NCBI RefSeq assembly: GCF_032854445.1
Contig: NC_088299.1
Location: 11,897,608 to 11,961,607, forward strand
Length of the DNA stretch: 64,000 nucleotides
Direction: 5' to 3'
Origin: Liolophura sinensis
Taxonomy: Eukaryota > Mollusca > Polyplacophora > Chitonida > Chitonidae
Each line of letters starts with the position of its first letter. Within the stretch, counting starts at the first letter, position 1. Under the pieces are notes generated by a model. That model worked only from the letters and a program-made list of their open reading frames with translations. It made no database searches and was not told the DNA's origin. The position numbers and the translations under genes are program-made. Of the stretch, positions 63,586 to 64,000 are shown piece after piece.

Positions 63586-64000
63586 TCTGATGGACAATCA
63601 GACCTAGAATTGCCTGCAGTTTGACGGCTTCCAAGCAGTTTTCAACATGCATCGGCACATGACATTTTAGGGGCATAATTTGTGAATAAGTACTGTGGTA
63701 GTGATATTTTCAGGTATACAACTGTTACACTGCTATCAGCTTGATGGCATCTGGGTGAGTTAATCGAAATTTTCTCCTACCCACGGCTATAGACATACAG
63801 CATAACTTACAACGACAATAATCTAACCATTGCAATCTTCAAACTCGTGGCATCAAGACAAAACTCATGTTGCTTAGGTGAGCTTGATATATATAAACAA
63901 CTGGCACAGAGAACTGAATTCACTTTGCACTGCCCGAGTGTATTAAACACTACAGGTATATATATGTGGCAATAACCACTAAAGACCCATATGTTCTGAT
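63586..64000. other. POLE intron 17, runs off the window
   Basis: No match to the POLE block expected after NRLQ, so exon 18 lies beyond the right edge. Confidence 0.6.

Overview
This is a window of animal (metazoan) nuclear genome. It has low gene density, long AT-rich introns with GT-AG boundaries, and many tRNA-headed SINEs ending in AAATAAATA-type tails. The proteins and the repeat flavour point to a marine lophotrochozoan, most likely a mollusc. That placement is inference; the sequence carries no species marker I can name.

Three host genes can be built exon by exon from conserved protein blocks and splice sites. (1) Minus strand, 8,921-21,270: eleven exons of an SLC7 light-chain amino-acid transporter, closest to b(0,+)AT (SLC7A9). 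It has the initiator Met and 472 codons; only the short C-terminal exon was not located. (2) Minus strand, 38,893 to about 43,915: mitochondrial ribosomal protein mL40 (MRPL40) in five exons, about 201 residues. The first exon is tentative. (3) Plus strand, 44,202-62,657 and beyond the right edge: seventeen exons of POLE, the catalytic subunit of DNA polymerase epsilon, from the initiator Met through the whole 3'-5' exonuclease to polymerase motif A (628 codons). MRPL40 and POLE lie head to head. If the tentative MRPL40 exon is right, they share a promoter of about 290 bp that holds an E2F-type site.

The rest is mobile and repetitive DNA: a broken BEL/Pao-type LTR retrotransposon with both LTRs (31,789-36,273), three SINE families (A, B, C; about 28 copies or fragments), a TA-flanked mariner-like MITE, two copies of another inverted-repeat MITE, fold-back elements, and many minisatellites. 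21-31 kb and 36-38 kb hold no gene I can support.

The most unusual signal is in the MRPL40/POLE block (39.5-63.6 kb). Four tandem arrays have units that copy an exon-intron junction of the adjacent real exon, duplicating splice donors or acceptors many times: MRPL40 exon 4 donor, POLE exon 12 acceptor, POLE exon 13 donor, and POLE exon 17 donor including the motif A codons. Two further arrays (33-bp units in intron 9, about 22-bp units in intron 3) have no visible exon origin. POLE therefore has to be spliced through long runs of decoy splice sites.
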